Below, piece by piece: positions 47,345 to 59,622 of a DNA stretch of 64,000 nt. The stretch's first letter is position 1. Each line of letters opens with the position of its first letter. A program made the position numbers and the translations under genes. The stretch is from Strongylocentrotus purpuratus (lineage: Eukaryota; Echinodermata; Echinoidea; Camarodonta; Strongylocentrotidae): positions 30,353,857-30,417,856 of the forward strand of contig NW_022145604.1 in NCBI RefSeq assembly GCF_000002235.5, given 5' to 3'. The notes under the pieces are model-generated. The model made no database searches. It was not told the origin of the DNA and was given only the letters and a program-made list of their open reading frames with translations.

Positions 47345-47545
47345 AACGATAATAATAATCATCATAAAAATGAGGGGGAAAAAAATCATAAAATTGATAG
47401 TGGGTTCTTGTATAGCGTTCATTTCTGTCAGACTTGACATTCCTGGCGCCCCACAATTATTACCCCAGCTTAAGCATTTCAAGGAATTAATTGTCCATTT
47501 GCCTCCAGTCACCTGGGTCGAGTTTGGCAAATTTAGATTAATGTC
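47345..47545 (-). mobile_element. SINE body fragment, minus strand
   Basis: On the minus strand: AGACATTAATCTAAATTTGC, ACCCAGGTGAC, TTCCTTGAAATGCTTAAGC, TGGGGTAATAAT, GGCGCC, then an ATT/ATG-rich tail. It matches the body of the SINE at 1263; the tRNA head is missing. Confidence 0.65.
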
Positions 47546-48952
47546 TCCCCCAAAATACATTTGTGAATATGTTTAAATGTATAATTTGTGTATGGTATAT
47601 TGTATACGTTTCGGAAGATCAGATACTGTTTCCATTACAGTTGGAATATATTTTTGTTTGACCTCTTCTCATTAAATCATTTTGAGAATATGATTTAATC
47701 TTGATAGATAAACTTTACATCTTTTCAGAATGTGACCTGAACAGTCTACAGAGTCATAAAGATTGAATAATGTAGCTCGAATAAAAAAAAAACTTTATCT
47801 ATGAAGAATAAACCATATGTCACAATCGCTTCGTGAAGAGAGGTGTGAAACAATTATTTCAACTTTATGGGCAACACTATAAAATCTTTATAAATGTAAT
47901 GCTTCCTGGAAGAAAAACAGTAGTTGCAGGTTCAAGTCGCGCTGGTTCCAAGATTTTTTCTGACTTGTTTTTCAATACAGATCGATCTTATTTACTGGGT
48001 GTAAGCCACAAATATGTTTAAAGAAAATGTAAAATCTATCTTAGGTTTTTGTTACACTTTGTTCCATTTTTCTGAAGTTCTACCAGATGAAAGAGACGAG
48101 ATATATATTGAAATAGAAATTGAGTTATGATATACTAGTTTTTTCAATAGTCTAAAGATAGATCGACAGTATAGTTAAGGTGCAAATTACACTATTATGC
48201 AACTGTTGGCTGATATATGGATTATATCAGTGTCCCATCAGATTATAAGACTGAGATCTGAAACATACTTTTGCTATGGTATATTATATAAAGTTCCACA
48301 AGATCATCCAAGTAAGATAAAAACATCTTTTCTACAGCTTTGTGTTTGGTATATGATAATGTTCCAATTTTAATATGTTCGACAAGATAGGGGACAGACA
48401 GAAACTCAGAAAGAAGTAGCTTCTACACCTCCCGAGCAATGCGTTACTATGTTCCATTGTTTAAAGTGAAATGGGAGTATGGCTAAGGATCACATCTCAC
48501 TACATTCATCATGTAGAGTATATTTCACCATAGTCACTATCTTTTTTCCATTAAGGTTGAATTATACTTCGTTAGTATATTTATAAAGTCGCTGTTCTTA
48601 TCTGATACACATTTTTTTCTTTTGAAAATATTGAATGGCGCTCCCCTTTTTTCTTTTCCACCTCAGATCCTTATAAAGTACTTCTATTTATAACATCATC
48701 TCCCGTTTCTTGAATGTTCCTCGACCCTCCCCCTGATTTTTGTCCCGTTCCCGTGATGTGACTCAGTCATTTGAATAGTTACTTTTAACGGACCGATTTA
48801 TTTGCAAATCAGTCTTAAAATCAGCATTGACTACCTGCCGACATGGGCTGAAATGTACTTCAAAGCCCTCCTACATGCCTGCCGGGTAAATTCATCGATT
48901 GCCTCCAGGCCTTTAGCTGTGACTCGATCAGTTTACAGCGAGACCTCTGCAG
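47546..48952. other. intergenic AT-rich DNA, no gene recognised
   Basis: No coding or repeat structure I could define. Confidence 0.4.
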
Positions 48953-49030
48953 CCTCCCACCCCTCCCACCCCCTCCCACCCCCTCCCACCCCCTCCCACC
49001 CCCTCCCCCACCCCCTCCCACCCCTCCTCA
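48953..49030. repeat. 10-bp minisatellite CCTCCCACCC
   Basis: About seven near-perfect units. The minus strand is a G-rich tract with quadruplex potential. Confidence 0.9.
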
Positions 49031-49409
49031 TACACAGACTCTTCAAATAGTTTCGTGGTTAAAGGCAAGTGACTCATTTCAATCGAGTATCAATCTATCT
49101 TCGATGAGACAGTTTTCCTCGCACTGTACAGTTATGGTGTACTTTTTGTTAGTCATGTTTTATCCTTACCTATGGACTGTTCTTCATCAATCATATGTAA
49201 ATTGCTTTAAAAATACCATGTTTGAAACATGTACTTTCGAATTATACGCATTTTCTGAAAGAAAAAGGACCCATTCATTTCTAGAAAAGAGGCAGTGACA
49301 TAATAATATGATGAACTGAGGACCAAGGGATAGCAGTTATTTCGGCACCCTGTCCTTTTAATAGGCATGTGATGATATTTTTAATGGAAGGCGAGGACTA
49401 GGCCTTAAA

Positions 49410-49603
49410 ACATCGTAGTGTAAAGCCGGCTTCATCCTATGCTCAATATTATTTACATGTATATTCTGAATTTAACATCTGGATGAGGAGTGACAAGTGT
49501 GAATTTACGTCTTGCCAAAGAACGTTGGTGCCAGGCTGGGATTCGAACCCTTATCCCTTGTATTTAGAGTCAAGTGAATGAACCACTATACCACGTCATT
49601 TAC
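49410..49603 (-). mobile_element. tRNA-derived SINE, family 2, minus strand
   Basis: On the minus strand the head reads GACGTGGTATAGTGGTTC (A box) and AGGGTTCGAATCCCAGCC (B box), then GGCACCAACGTTCTTTGGC. The CTTTGGCAAGACGT body motif is shared with family 1, but the tRNA head differs, so the two families share a body and not a head. Confidence 0.7.
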
Positions 49604-50459
49604 ACACATTGAATACATGTTTGCACATCTGAATACGTCGTTCACGACAACACACTATGATAGAGTTACTTTATCATATCTATTAAAATGTATTATAATC
49701 GAAAGAAAATCCACACCGTTATTGCGCTTATTAGCGAAATATACATGTCATAGAGGAATAAAATACTACAATTAATAACTGTGGCTCTTTATCATGACAT
49801 CCATTATTTTGTCCACGTTTGTAGGTCTGACAAAAATACACTTAGGTGTTTGAGTCACGTATAACAAGACATTTTAAAACGCTTAAACTGAAATAATGGC
49901 TTCCGAAGATATAAGCTTTTTTCAGTAATCGAATTGAAAATGAACAAAATGTTTCTAAATTGATTTTGATATTTTTTGCACGTGCCAAGAAGCGTCTAAA
50001 GAATACCCATTAGGCACTAATGAGTTCTAAATGTGTTAGCTTTATGATAATCGAATGGGAATTGGTTTATAATGGATTTGTATGTTAAGGAGTTTTGATC
50101 GTTGTAGACATTTAAGTCGTAACATTCATCCTGGTTAATAGTCATTCATCGTAGTTACATTTCCAGCTCCTAATAGTGGATCAATACAAGCAATGATTGT
50201 GGAAGATTTTTTTTGTAATCATCATGCTCATAATCATGTCTTTTAATGATGCTGTCATTGTTTGCAATTATACAAGAGATATCCAAAGATAAGAAAACTA
50301 TTTCCGAAAGCGGTGCTCAAGAGTAGATGAGCATCTTCACTGAAGTATTAAGTTTAAATAAGAATTTTTAGACAATAAATGTCAATTCTAGTCGAAATTT
50401 CTGCTTCCCCAAGCGACTCTCACAGTTTGACTTATATAACGCGGTTGGTTTACCGCTTG
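49604..50459. other. intergenic AT-rich DNA
   Basis: No gene recognised. Confidence 0.4.
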
Positions 50460-50728
50460 TTCAATTAATTCAATGGTTGAGAGAGGATGTCCCTTTCAAC
50501 TCAGTAGAGTCCGAAGTTTTGAGATTTTTGGAGACCTCAATTTGCATACCAAGTAGATATCGAATACTTTGAGGTCAACCTTTTTACTCCTCTCAACATG
50601 GCTTACCACATGCATGATAAGATCAAGAGGGGTTGTCCGTCTGCGCTCAACATAAGGACTGGAGGTTTTATGTTTTAAGGGTTCAAAACTTTGAATTTGC
50701 ATTCCCTTTATTACTAATCTTCAGCCCA

Positions 50729-51057
50729 GGGGAGGGGGGGGGGGGGAGGGGGTGTTTCACAAAGATCTTAAGTTGAACTTATCTTTAAGTTGGACTTAAC
50801 AATTATGGAAAACCATTAGCATATTTAAAAATGTTTCGTAAAAGTTATTTTAAAAGGCTACAAATGTTGATTCAAATCATTCATGTTTTCTATTATCAAG
50901 GAGATTTCATGTTCTTGATGTGGAATATATAAAAAGTCTAAACTACTTGATTTTTCGCTTTTAAATATATTTTATTTTAAAGCTACGGATGGCTCTCCAT
51001 AATGTTTAAGTCCAATTTTGAGTTAGGTTCGACTTAGGATCTTTGTGAAACAGCCCC
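50729..51057. mobile_element. MITE with TGTTTCACAAAGAT ends, nested in the tandem array
   Basis: Ends GGTGTTTCACAAAGATCTTA and, inverted, GGCTGTTTCACAAAGATCC, continuing AAGT-GAACTTA / AAGT-GAACCTA. Poly-G at the left border. A close relative in end sequence is at 13614-13900. Confidence 0.7.
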
Positions 51058-51587
51058 AGGTCTCTGACACCCTCCGCAATATTCCCAATGCTCACGATAA
51101 ACTGTGCTTGTCTGTTAAGATTTACCACACACAATTAATGGTCAAGGGGTGGCGTCTGCGCTGATGAATTGTAATGACCACAAGATTGGCTTCTTAAGAT
51201 TTTGACCACTTCACTTTGCACAACGTATATTTTAAGCCCAGGTCTCTCAGCCCCCACAACATGCCCAATGCCCACTTAAATAATTTGTCTGTTAGTACAC
51301 ATAAAAGAGTTGTTGCCCCCTCTGTCCTCGTTATAAGGGTTACAAATTCGGCGTTTGAGAGTTTTAACACTTCACTTTCATGGATTCCAATAACACTGGT
51401 CAAGAATAGCTGTCTGTCTGTGCTATACAAGTACCAACAATTCGAAGTTCTGTGACTTCGAGCACTTTACTTAGTATAAAGCATAAATACTTTAAAGTCC
51501 GATTCCCTCGTTTATGCACCATTTGGCTTTTCTGGCCTACCGCCAAAAACAATGTCAAGAGCTGCTATCCGTCTGCGCTCAACTTAA

Positions 51588-51957
51588 AGGCATCGTTTAA
51601 CAATGCTAAATCTGATATGCATGGCCCTACATGTTATCAGAGTCTTTGATATGGTGTAATATTGAAGTCCTAAAAAAATTCCGCTTCAAAATGATCATGA
51701 AGTGCCTCAAAAAAGTAAAAATCTTTGAGTGACCGGTTTTATCATACTGGTTTTTTCAAATTGACTGAAGTGTTATGAAAACCGTTAGCAAAACGCAAAG
51801 TTTGATTTCCAATCATGAATATCCTGATAATCAGACAGGTGATCGCTTGTAAAAATCACAGGGTTCCTGACTGACCTAAAGGTTTATAATTATCATTGCA
51901 GCATGAGCTAACACTAGGATTTTGTTTCAGAATTTGAGACAAAGATACCCAATCCCT
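51588..51957 (-). mobile_element. TTAA-type non-autonomous transposon T4, inverted copy nested in the array
   Basis: TTAA at 51584-51587 and 51958-51961; ends AGGCATCGTTTA and, inverted, AGGGATTGGGTATC. The interior is an inverted match to 45921-46302. The array unit GCGCTCAAC resumes after the right TTAA. Confidence 0.75.
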
Positions 51958-52256
51958 TTAAGAAGGGTGACAACTTAGGTGTTTCTTAGATTTGGAACAC
52001 TTCAACTATCATGCCGTCTTTTTTGTAAGACTGAGCTTATTAGCATTGAAGATGGGTGATGTCTTCCTCCTACACGACGGTAACCCTAGGCTAATCAGAG
52101 ACGGGTTCAACGTCTTCTCAAGTCAAGGAATTCTTTATATTAAGGGTTTTCTGCATATTATCAGAATTGTAAACACACAGAAATACAGTTTCCAATGGTT
52201 ATATGGGGATTTCAGTACGTTTTCAGTGTAATAATAGTCTCATTCAGCGTCACTAT

Positions 52257-52510
52257 GAGGTGTTGTGGTCTATAGTGGATCACAGGGTCCGCGGTTCAAG
52301 TCCCGCCACGGCACTAATGTCCTTTGGCAAGATATTACTCTACATTTGCCACTCTCCACCCAGATGTTAAATGGGTATCGGTTAGAAGGAATTCCTTGAA
52401 TGCTGTGAGCGCCGACATCGGCTGCCTAGCATAGCAGGGGTAATAGTTGGAGCGCCTTGAGCACCATGCATGGTTGGATAATGTGCGCTATATAAATATC
52501 CAATATTAAT
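52257..52510 (+). mobile_element. tRNA-derived SINE, family 1, second long copy
   Basis: GAGGTGTTGTGGTC head, B box GGTTCAAGTCC (52293-52303), CCTTTGGCAAGATATT, CCACCCAG and GCGCTATATAAATATCCAAT end. It has a small gap between A and B boxes relative to 1263-1562. The 52011-52256 flank is unremarkable. Confidence 0.75.
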
Positions 52511-52735
52511 ATTGAAACACATGTATGTCAAATCGTTGGTGTTTTTGTATACTTTGTTTTCCCTTTTTATAGTGCAGAAAGATTATGTAAGCTCTATTCG
52601 AAAGAGTAGTTATGTCTGTGCTTTTTCAGCTATTATCTGTTAATTTTGATGGTTTTCAATAGATGTTTTTTTCTTTCAGTATGCAAGTTATCATAAAGCG
52701 AGAGATAACATTCGCTAATCAACAGAACAATTCGA

Positions 52736-52738
52736 GAT

Positions 52739-52771
<33 letters not shown>

Positions 52772-52790
52772 GAAAGAGGGGGAGGGATTG
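52736..52790. repeat. GA/GACA microsatellite
   Basis: (GA)n followed by (GACA)5 and a purine run. The 52511-53816 region otherwise holds no recognised gene. Confidence 0.8.
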
Positions 52791-53816
52791 CAACTTGTTC
52801 CTACCCCCGCAAAACATGTCGCGGAAAATGATGATTGACATACACTGTATTGATAGATTGATAATTAGTGAATATCATACAGCACAACCCAGTGGGGTTT
52901 ATAGGGCGTAACATGGAACCACCTATTTTTTTAATTATTACCTCTCAACTCGGATCACTCTCCTACATGTCATTTTCGAGGGTTCACAACTCTCAAAAGA
53001 CTATGAGACACTTTGAATCTGTCTAACACCAAAGCTGCGATTTAAAATCTGACCCCTCTCAACATCAAAAGTGGGTGTCAAGCGATGATGAGCTCGCACT
53101 ATTCTACCAGTATCGTTTGATGATATGCACCTTTATGATGTGAATGACACTGGCTTTGTCGACTCGAGATCCCTTTTTCATTAGTTTGGAATTGGAAAGA
53201 GATTTGCAGGTGTAAAAACTCTCGCTACTCGATGTCTTTCTCGTTTCGAAATGCCTGGATATTAACTTATTAGTGTCAATGTGCTAACGCCCTGGAATTC
53301 GAAAACAGCGACACATCTATCCTATCTTATACGTCTTGTGTTCTGGTAAATTGTAGTTAATAACTCTTTCCCAGAGTCGAACGAAAATGACACTGACAGA
53401 TTAAACGCACAAAATATTTATAACAGAATTTAGGTACACATGATGTCGGGATATGAAGGAAAACAACTTTATAGGGCCGATCATTGCCGAATTAGAATAC
53501 TCTTCTCCTTTTACAAGTGTTTCTGCATTATTATTTGCGGTTTGAAATATAATCTGTGATAATTCTTTTTTTAAAAATCTATCCACCATGTTTGAGTTTT
53601 TTTTTTCAGTGTCTCCCCTCTTATCTCTGTTTGTTTCTCTCACCTAACCTCTCTTTTATCTGAACACACAATCAGTATCTACCATATTTGTTAGTTAGTA
53701 TTCATTGTACCTTCTTTCTATCTACGCAATCATTGTTCTCTTATTTAATACCTTTCGCATTATATTTATTTCCGCAAGAGTTGACAAAGCTGTTGTATAT
53801 GTTATTCCTTACATTT

Positions 53817-53930
53817 ACACGCACACGCACACGCGCACACGCACATACCTAGCGGAGGAAACGTACACGCACACGCGCACACACGCACACACACCCAATT
53901 ATAGGCCTATATACGCACACACATATATGT
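53817..53930. repeat. (CA)n/(CG)n-rich microsatellite
   Basis: ACGCACACGCGCACAC-type units with short interruptions. Confidence 0.85.
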
Positions 53931-54179
53931 CTTTTCCTTACAATTATATCTCGTTCCTCACTAGTTCAGTGAAATCGTGTTTTTTTTCTCGTGAGTAATG
54001 TGCACTCAATACGATTTTATGTATTCTTAACCCTCCATAGGGGGTCAATTAAATGTCATTGCCACGGTCATAATTCCTACGGCGCCATTAGAGCAGATAA
54101 TGTTTCGCTGCTTAGGATTTAAATGGTATCAACATTAATTGATTTCACTTTGGAATAACATAGAATGACATCAGAAAAA

Positions 54180-54650
54180 ATGGGAGAGATAGAGAGATAG
54201 GAGAATGGAGGTAGAGAGGGGAGGCATAGATGAAGAGTGACAGATGTAGATAGAGAGAGAGAGGGGGGAGACAAAGAGGTATAGAGAAAGATAGAGAAAA
54301 GACACAGAGAGTGAGACAAAGACAAGGAGAGAGAGAGAGAGTGAGGGGAAGGATAGAGGGAGAGGGGAGAGATAGAGAAAGAAATAGAGAGAGAGAGAGA
54401 GAGCGAGAGAAGGGGAGACAGCAACAGAGACAGGGAGAGACAGACAAACAACGACACAAAGAGACGGAGAGAGAAGGGGTGGAAAGATGATAAGATCGGA
54501 AGAAAGAGTTGTATAACAGTTGGAAAGAGAGGGAGAAACCCTGATCGTAAGATGTCCTGATTGGACAGAGAGATGGACAGAGAGAAATATCAGAGAGATA
54601 GAAAGAGAGAGAAAGAAGACAAAAAGAGAGATGTAGAGAAATAAATAAAT
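54180..54650. repeat. (GA)n-rich purine tract
   Basis: GAGAGATAG and GACAGAGA units over about 470 bp, including a less regular stretch at 54470-54580. Confidence 0.85.
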
Positions 54651-54680
54651 AAAGGAGTGAGCGATTGATATATATATACA

Positions 54681-54807
54681 GATAGATAGATAGATAGATA
54701 GATAGAGAGATAGATAGATAGATAGAGAGATAGATAGAGAGATAGATAGAGAGATAGATAGATAGATAGATAGAGAGATAGATAGATAGATAGAGAGATA
54801 GATAGAG

Positions 54808-54836
<29 letters not shown>
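54681..54836. repeat. (GATA)n array
   Basis: About 39 tetramers, mostly GATA with periodic GAGA substitutions that give a higher-order 12- to 28-bp pattern. Confidence 0.95.
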
Positions 54837-54839
<3 letters not shown>

Positions 54840-54879
54840 AAAAAAAAAGAGAGAGATAGAAAGGGCGCACGAAAGATAG

Positions 54880-55510
54880 ATAATTCAGCGACCCAAATCT
54901 AGGATTTCCCGCGGCTCATTAAAGTGCCATCAGATAGGATAGATGCCAAGGTGTTGAGCCTAATCCATGGGGCAAACACCTTTCCCATTACACCCCAGTT
55001 AATCTCACATCGATCACATCGTGATCACCCACGGGCAAGACGATGGGATCAATTCTTTAACAGTCCCTCATCAAATCCGACGGCTCATCTCTAATCTCGC
55101 CCTCTGAACGTCATCATGATCGTGGCAGAGCTTTAATGTTCAACACATAATTAGTCTGGGAGCACAGACGTGGGTAGTTAGTCCAGATGAGGCGACATAA
55201 CAATATCTTGAAGAGAAAAACAGATGAAAGCTGTTTACAGCAAGGCTATAGAAGAATACGCATGATCGTAAATTCTCAGACCATAACATTTCCACCGCAT
55301 AATATGCTGGATTAGTGGAAATGTGTTCTTCTACTTATCATTAATAAGATAAATAGAACAACATATTTATCATGAATATCCGAGAGTTGACATCATGATA
55401 AGCTAGAATGTCAGAAGGAATAGTTGATCACCCCCTTGCTAAATGCGAGGGGACATAATTATTAATGAATATCGATGGACATGCATTCAACGCTGAACCC
55501 CGATGTTAGA
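54880..55510. other. unique, composition-balanced stretch; possible cis-regulatory DNA
   Basis: No ORF. It contains CTAATCC (a paired-class/Otx core), TAATTAG and ATTATTAATG homeodomain-like sites, and the mirrored GATCACATCGTGATC. Its GC-balanced, repeat-free character between simple repeats is unusual here. A regulatory role is only a guess. Confidence 0.2.
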
Positions 55511-56970
55511 GCTGTACATGGGGCATTCTGCAGTAGAATGTGGTATATCAAAACTTTCATAATTGATAAGAAAATATCTTAATTCGCCTTGGGCGGCTGC
55601 CATGATTGGTTTATCTCGTCTTTTTATCCTTGAGCTATTTGAAACATTTATGCTTTAGAATAAGCACACTTGTTTATTCATGAGTTTCAACACGAGCTTA
55701 GGTGGCTAAGCGTGATATATTGCAAACATCGTTTAACTCGTCTCAGACAAAAACAAATGATTGGACCTTAAAAGATGTAGTCATGTGATGTTCTCCAGAA
55801 ATATAAAGAAAGTCGTACCTGTTGGGATCACAAAATACTGACGGGCATCGCGACAGCTGTGAAAGCCTCATATCTCCTTAAAAAGAAAAGAGTCTCCGAA
55901 AGTCTAAAAGAATTCCGAAAGTCTTAAAGAAAGACAGAATGAGAAATGAAGACAGGTGAAACCTGAATAGATAGTATAACCTACAGGTGGGAATATGGTT
56001 AAAGAGAAAATCGTCCACTTTTTGGTCCGTTAGCCGCCATCTACATGAAGTATGCATGTGGAATTAATTTGTTTTTTTGTGCAAATTTCAACAGTCTGTT
56101 GAAAAATACAATAGGCCTATAAAGTAGACACCATGCTCTTGGTATTGTTTTTGGACATAGTTTTCTCTTAATATTCATTGTGCTTCCGAATGGCGTAACG
56201 GGGCAATATTAAAGTTGGGGAGCGCAACATTAGGATATTTCTTTAAAATTTATAGATAATCGAAGGCGAAAACGCTAGTGTATAGTTCTCTTTGCTCTTT
56301 TTCTTAGCTATGCAGTCAGGATAATTTGAAGGAGAAAAATGTCACCGTTAATGTCATTTTAATGAGGTGGTATACCCCCCCCTCCCCCATCTCCTCATCC
56401 CCATCAATCTTTTCAAGAAAGTGATAACTTTCCTCAAATAACCAGCGCGTGCGATAATAATTATTGATGACGTACTTGTGCGTATCTTGATCTGCAATAA
56501 ACATGCTTGCCGGTCTGTGATATCACTTTCTCGATGTCATCATCGCAAATAATTGATGAACCCTAGGTTTTCAGGTCCAAGTGGATGAATTTTCACCACA
56601 AGAAATGGAGTAAATTACCTGGATGGATTACTCCTTTAGGTCCTTGAAAAGTCACAGCCGGTCTGTCGGTGTTGGTTTGTTTTTATCCATTTAGGGGCGA
56701 CAAGGACTCCTCAAAGGTGCTCTCAAAGTGAAAAGTAATACTTTTATTTCCGTAATGTGGTCTAAGAGAGAGTTTGCACTTGAGCCGTTAGAATTATCCG
56801 GTTTCATCCAGCTGCCCTTGACATAAATGTGTATTTCTCAGCCTCGAGCAAAAGATCAGAATGTTGGAGATCAAGAAATATAACTAAATAACAGACTTGT
56901 ATGTTTCCCATGATTCTTGGTAATTGAAGATTTCGATAACATGTTATTTAAACTATTGTATGGACACTAT
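55511..56970. other. intergenic DNA, no gene recognised
   Basis: No splice-bounded coding run or repeat identified. Confidence 0.4.
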
Positions 56971-57928
56971 ACACTGTAAAAAAATAATAGTCGAAATAAC
57001 TCAATAAAATTGAGGAAAAGAATTGCCTTATTTTTATTAAGTAAATATTACCTACGGCATCTTAAGTAGAATTTACTTATTTTGCTGAATAAATTTTTAC
57101 TCAGTTAAATCGAGTTACATTAACGTAAATAATTTAAGTATTGTAATCATTTTAGATAAATTAAAAAAATAGCTATGATAGGGTTACATATTGCACGATT
57201 TGGTGCCCATCTAATCTAACAAGTAACATCCACTAATCATTCACTACTTCTATTTAAGATTAATCACTAATCACTAACACTACTTCTATTTAAGATTTAA
57301 CCGTATATATATATCTACCACCATCACAAACTATTACATACGCTTCAATTCGGCCCATATTGAAAGGCTCCAAATTTCATATATACTTGATCGTAGCATC
57401 TTAAAAGGAAAATTGGTTGACAATTTCCTGAAATATCAAGTTTTGATTTGTTTTGAACTGGGTAACAAATTAAAAATTGTCTTGTCTTTGCTTAGCCATG
57501 TTAAATGAATTAGTAAATGTTTTAAAGTCCTTGAATTTTCATTCAACCACAAAAAAGAATCGTTTTATTTAAAAAAGAGTTTAATTTGGTCTTAATAAAT
57601 ATTCATAAATTATGTAAATATTTCTATTACGCACTGCATCGGTCCTTACTTTAAAAAGATAAGAATAATCAACATAATTATTGTTTGAGTAATACGTATA
57701 ATTTCTGATTTTGAGTTAAAATTACTAAATTAATACAAGCTGAAATTACTTAAAGTTCTTATGTATTTGATTTTACTTAAATATTCCACGTATGTTCTAC
57801 TAAATTGAAAGTTTGAGTTAGCAAGACTTAAATTTAGTGCGTAAGTGGCAAAACTAATGTTTTCAAGTAAATTCTACATGGAAAAAATACGTAAAAATTA
57901 CCAATGAACAAATTCTTTTTGACAGTGT
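56971..57928. mobile_element. ~960-bp AT-rich non-autonomous DNA transposon with ACACTGT ends
   Basis: The left end ACACTGTAAAAAAATAAT and the inverted right end ACACTGTCAAAAAGAATTTG. Mirrored words continue inward (AGTAGAATTTACTTA on the left, AAGTAAATTCTACAT on the right), so the inverted repeats are long and degenerate. No transposase. Superfamily uncertain; the border may carry a TA or TAT duplication. Confidence 0.6.
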
Positions 57929-58692
57929 AGTATACAATGTCGTCAATTTCAGATTTGATTAAATCTGCTGTTTAATTACAACTTCGATGTACTCTGACTT
58001 TTCTCTCAAATTCTATTATAGATGAGGTGACAAACGAATCCTGACAAACGAAATAGATTTACAATAAAACATTTTATCACATCGGTTTTTAATTTAACGT
58101 ATTTATGCTTATTCAATTTATTAACGTTTATATGAATATATTACACATTTCACAAGTAGAACACGATATCATGCATCCAACATGTCAATTTCTAAACTAC
58201 TTAAATAAATGTATCGAACATTTTTCATTGATTACCTCAAGTATAATTTGAGATTTAATTAATGTTGTATTTGCCTTGTTTTGTCGATAGAGGGACTCTC
58301 TCTATGAGTTTATTATGCGCTATATATAAATTAATATTTATCATTATCACCATTAAAGACTTCTTTAAAATGTGACTGTTTCATCATTCTGTAACACGCC
58401 ATTGGAAATTTCCGAATGACCTACTTTCTAATGTGTGCCGTTCCTCAGCATCCGTCTATCATGTTGTAGATACTTTTTTCCACGAAATCCCCTCAACATG
58501 GGAAGACCGACTTAGAGCATGCCTTTTATGAATAACATTGCAATAAACCTCACCCCCTGAGATACTTGCGCTGTAACATGCAGCAGAGATTAGGGATTAT
58601 TATAATATTTCATGTCTGGCAGTAAGGTGGCATTCTATGACATATACCTTATATGTGAATATATTGATTTCATCATGGACCTGACCTATTCT
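57929..58692. other. intergenic AT-rich DNA with possible SINE tail
   Basis: TTATGCGCTATATATAAATT at about 58312-58331 resembles the SINE 3' end at 52487. No other feature. Confidence 0.35.
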
Positions 58693-58792
58693 CCCCCTCT
58701 CTCTCTCTCTCTCTCTCTTTCTCTTTCTTTCTTTCATTCTGTCTATTTTCCCGCTCTCTCGCTCTCTTTCTCTCTCTCTCTCTCTGTCTTCC
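58693..58792. repeat. (CT)n-rich microsatellite
   Basis: CT units with TTT and GCTCTC interruptions. Confidence 0.9.
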
Positions 58793-59229
58793 TGTAAGCT
58801 CACCCTACATCAAATCGAATTGAGTATCTTAAACAGTGTTCATTGCTTGATACCCAACCACCAAATGTTCAATAATTCAGTCGCGTACCGCGACCTCTGG
58901 GTAATATCAATTCCTCTTTATAAGATGCAACTTTTTCGCACTGCGACCTCGCAAATTTTAAAATATTTCCTCGCTCGCAAATAAATTTTCAGACCATCAC
59001 AACTGCAAAGTATGATGCGTAAGCAATATTTTGTATGGTGTATAAATTGAAACGAATATTGAAATCATTCCCGATAATGTAAGCACAATATGGGTATATA
59101 CCAATGTTAAAGAAATCGTATATTTTCGCTTTGACATTTGAATTGAATTGTAGGTGCCCTTTTTTTCAAGAAAGTGCCCTCTTTTCTTGGTGGCCCCCCT
59201 CCCACTTTAGAAGTGACTCGGTCGCCCCT

Positions 59230-59296
59230 GGTTAAGTCACAATGAAAGGGATAATGAACTCGACAGTCTTGTTCATTATCCTACTATGACTTAACC
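59230..59296. repeat. short hairpin, ~28-bp arms
   Basis: GGTTAAGTCA, GGATAATGAAC and their complements pair around CGACAGTCTT. The 58793-59229 flank has no recognised gene. Confidence 0.6.
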
Positions 59297-59545
59297 TGCG
59301 TACAGTGTATATTCACTAATGTACTCGCAAACATGTATTATTTGTATAATGCTCCATTGCTATACTCCATTGCATAGACTGATGAGAGTTTATTTACAGC
59401 CATCGCTATCTTGTACCCATGAAGTACCCTTTATCAATATACTCTTCTATAAACATACTACCTTCCTAAGAGTATCTCTATGCGCAAATTTGTATAACCT
59501 CGCTTCACTCTGTATACCTCCCTTCTTCAGACTATTTATTCTTTC

Positions 59546-59622
59546 CTCTTCTTCTTCTTCTTCTTCTTCTTCTTCTTCTTCTTCTTCTTCTTCTTCTTCT
59601 TCTTCTTCTTCTTCTTCTTCTT
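59546..59622. repeat. (TTC)n microsatellite
   Basis: About 25 uninterrupted CTT units. The poly-Ser ORF here is an artefact. Confidence 0.95.

Larger units (their letters stand above)
50460..52010 (+). repeat. diverged tandem array, period roughly 155-190 bp, with two nested MITEs
   Basis: The words TCCGTCTGCGCTCAAC, AAATTCGxxGTTTGAGA, CACTTCACTTT and CCCAATGCCCAC recur in order near 50640, 51155, 51320, 51415 and 51570. Removing the MITE at 50729-51057 and the TTAA element at 51588-51957 brings the spacing into a similar range. Units are strongly diverged and some are shortened. No ORF is kept across units, so it looks like an old satellite and not a gene family. Confidence 0.5.

Noticed and set aside
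48953-49030. CRISPR-like array
   Set aside because: The units are contiguous 10-mers without spacers, and the genome is animal.
54145-54870. 241-residue Ser/Leu/Tyr-rich minus-strand ORF
   Set aside because: It follows the GA and GATA repeats exactly and has no non-repeat core.
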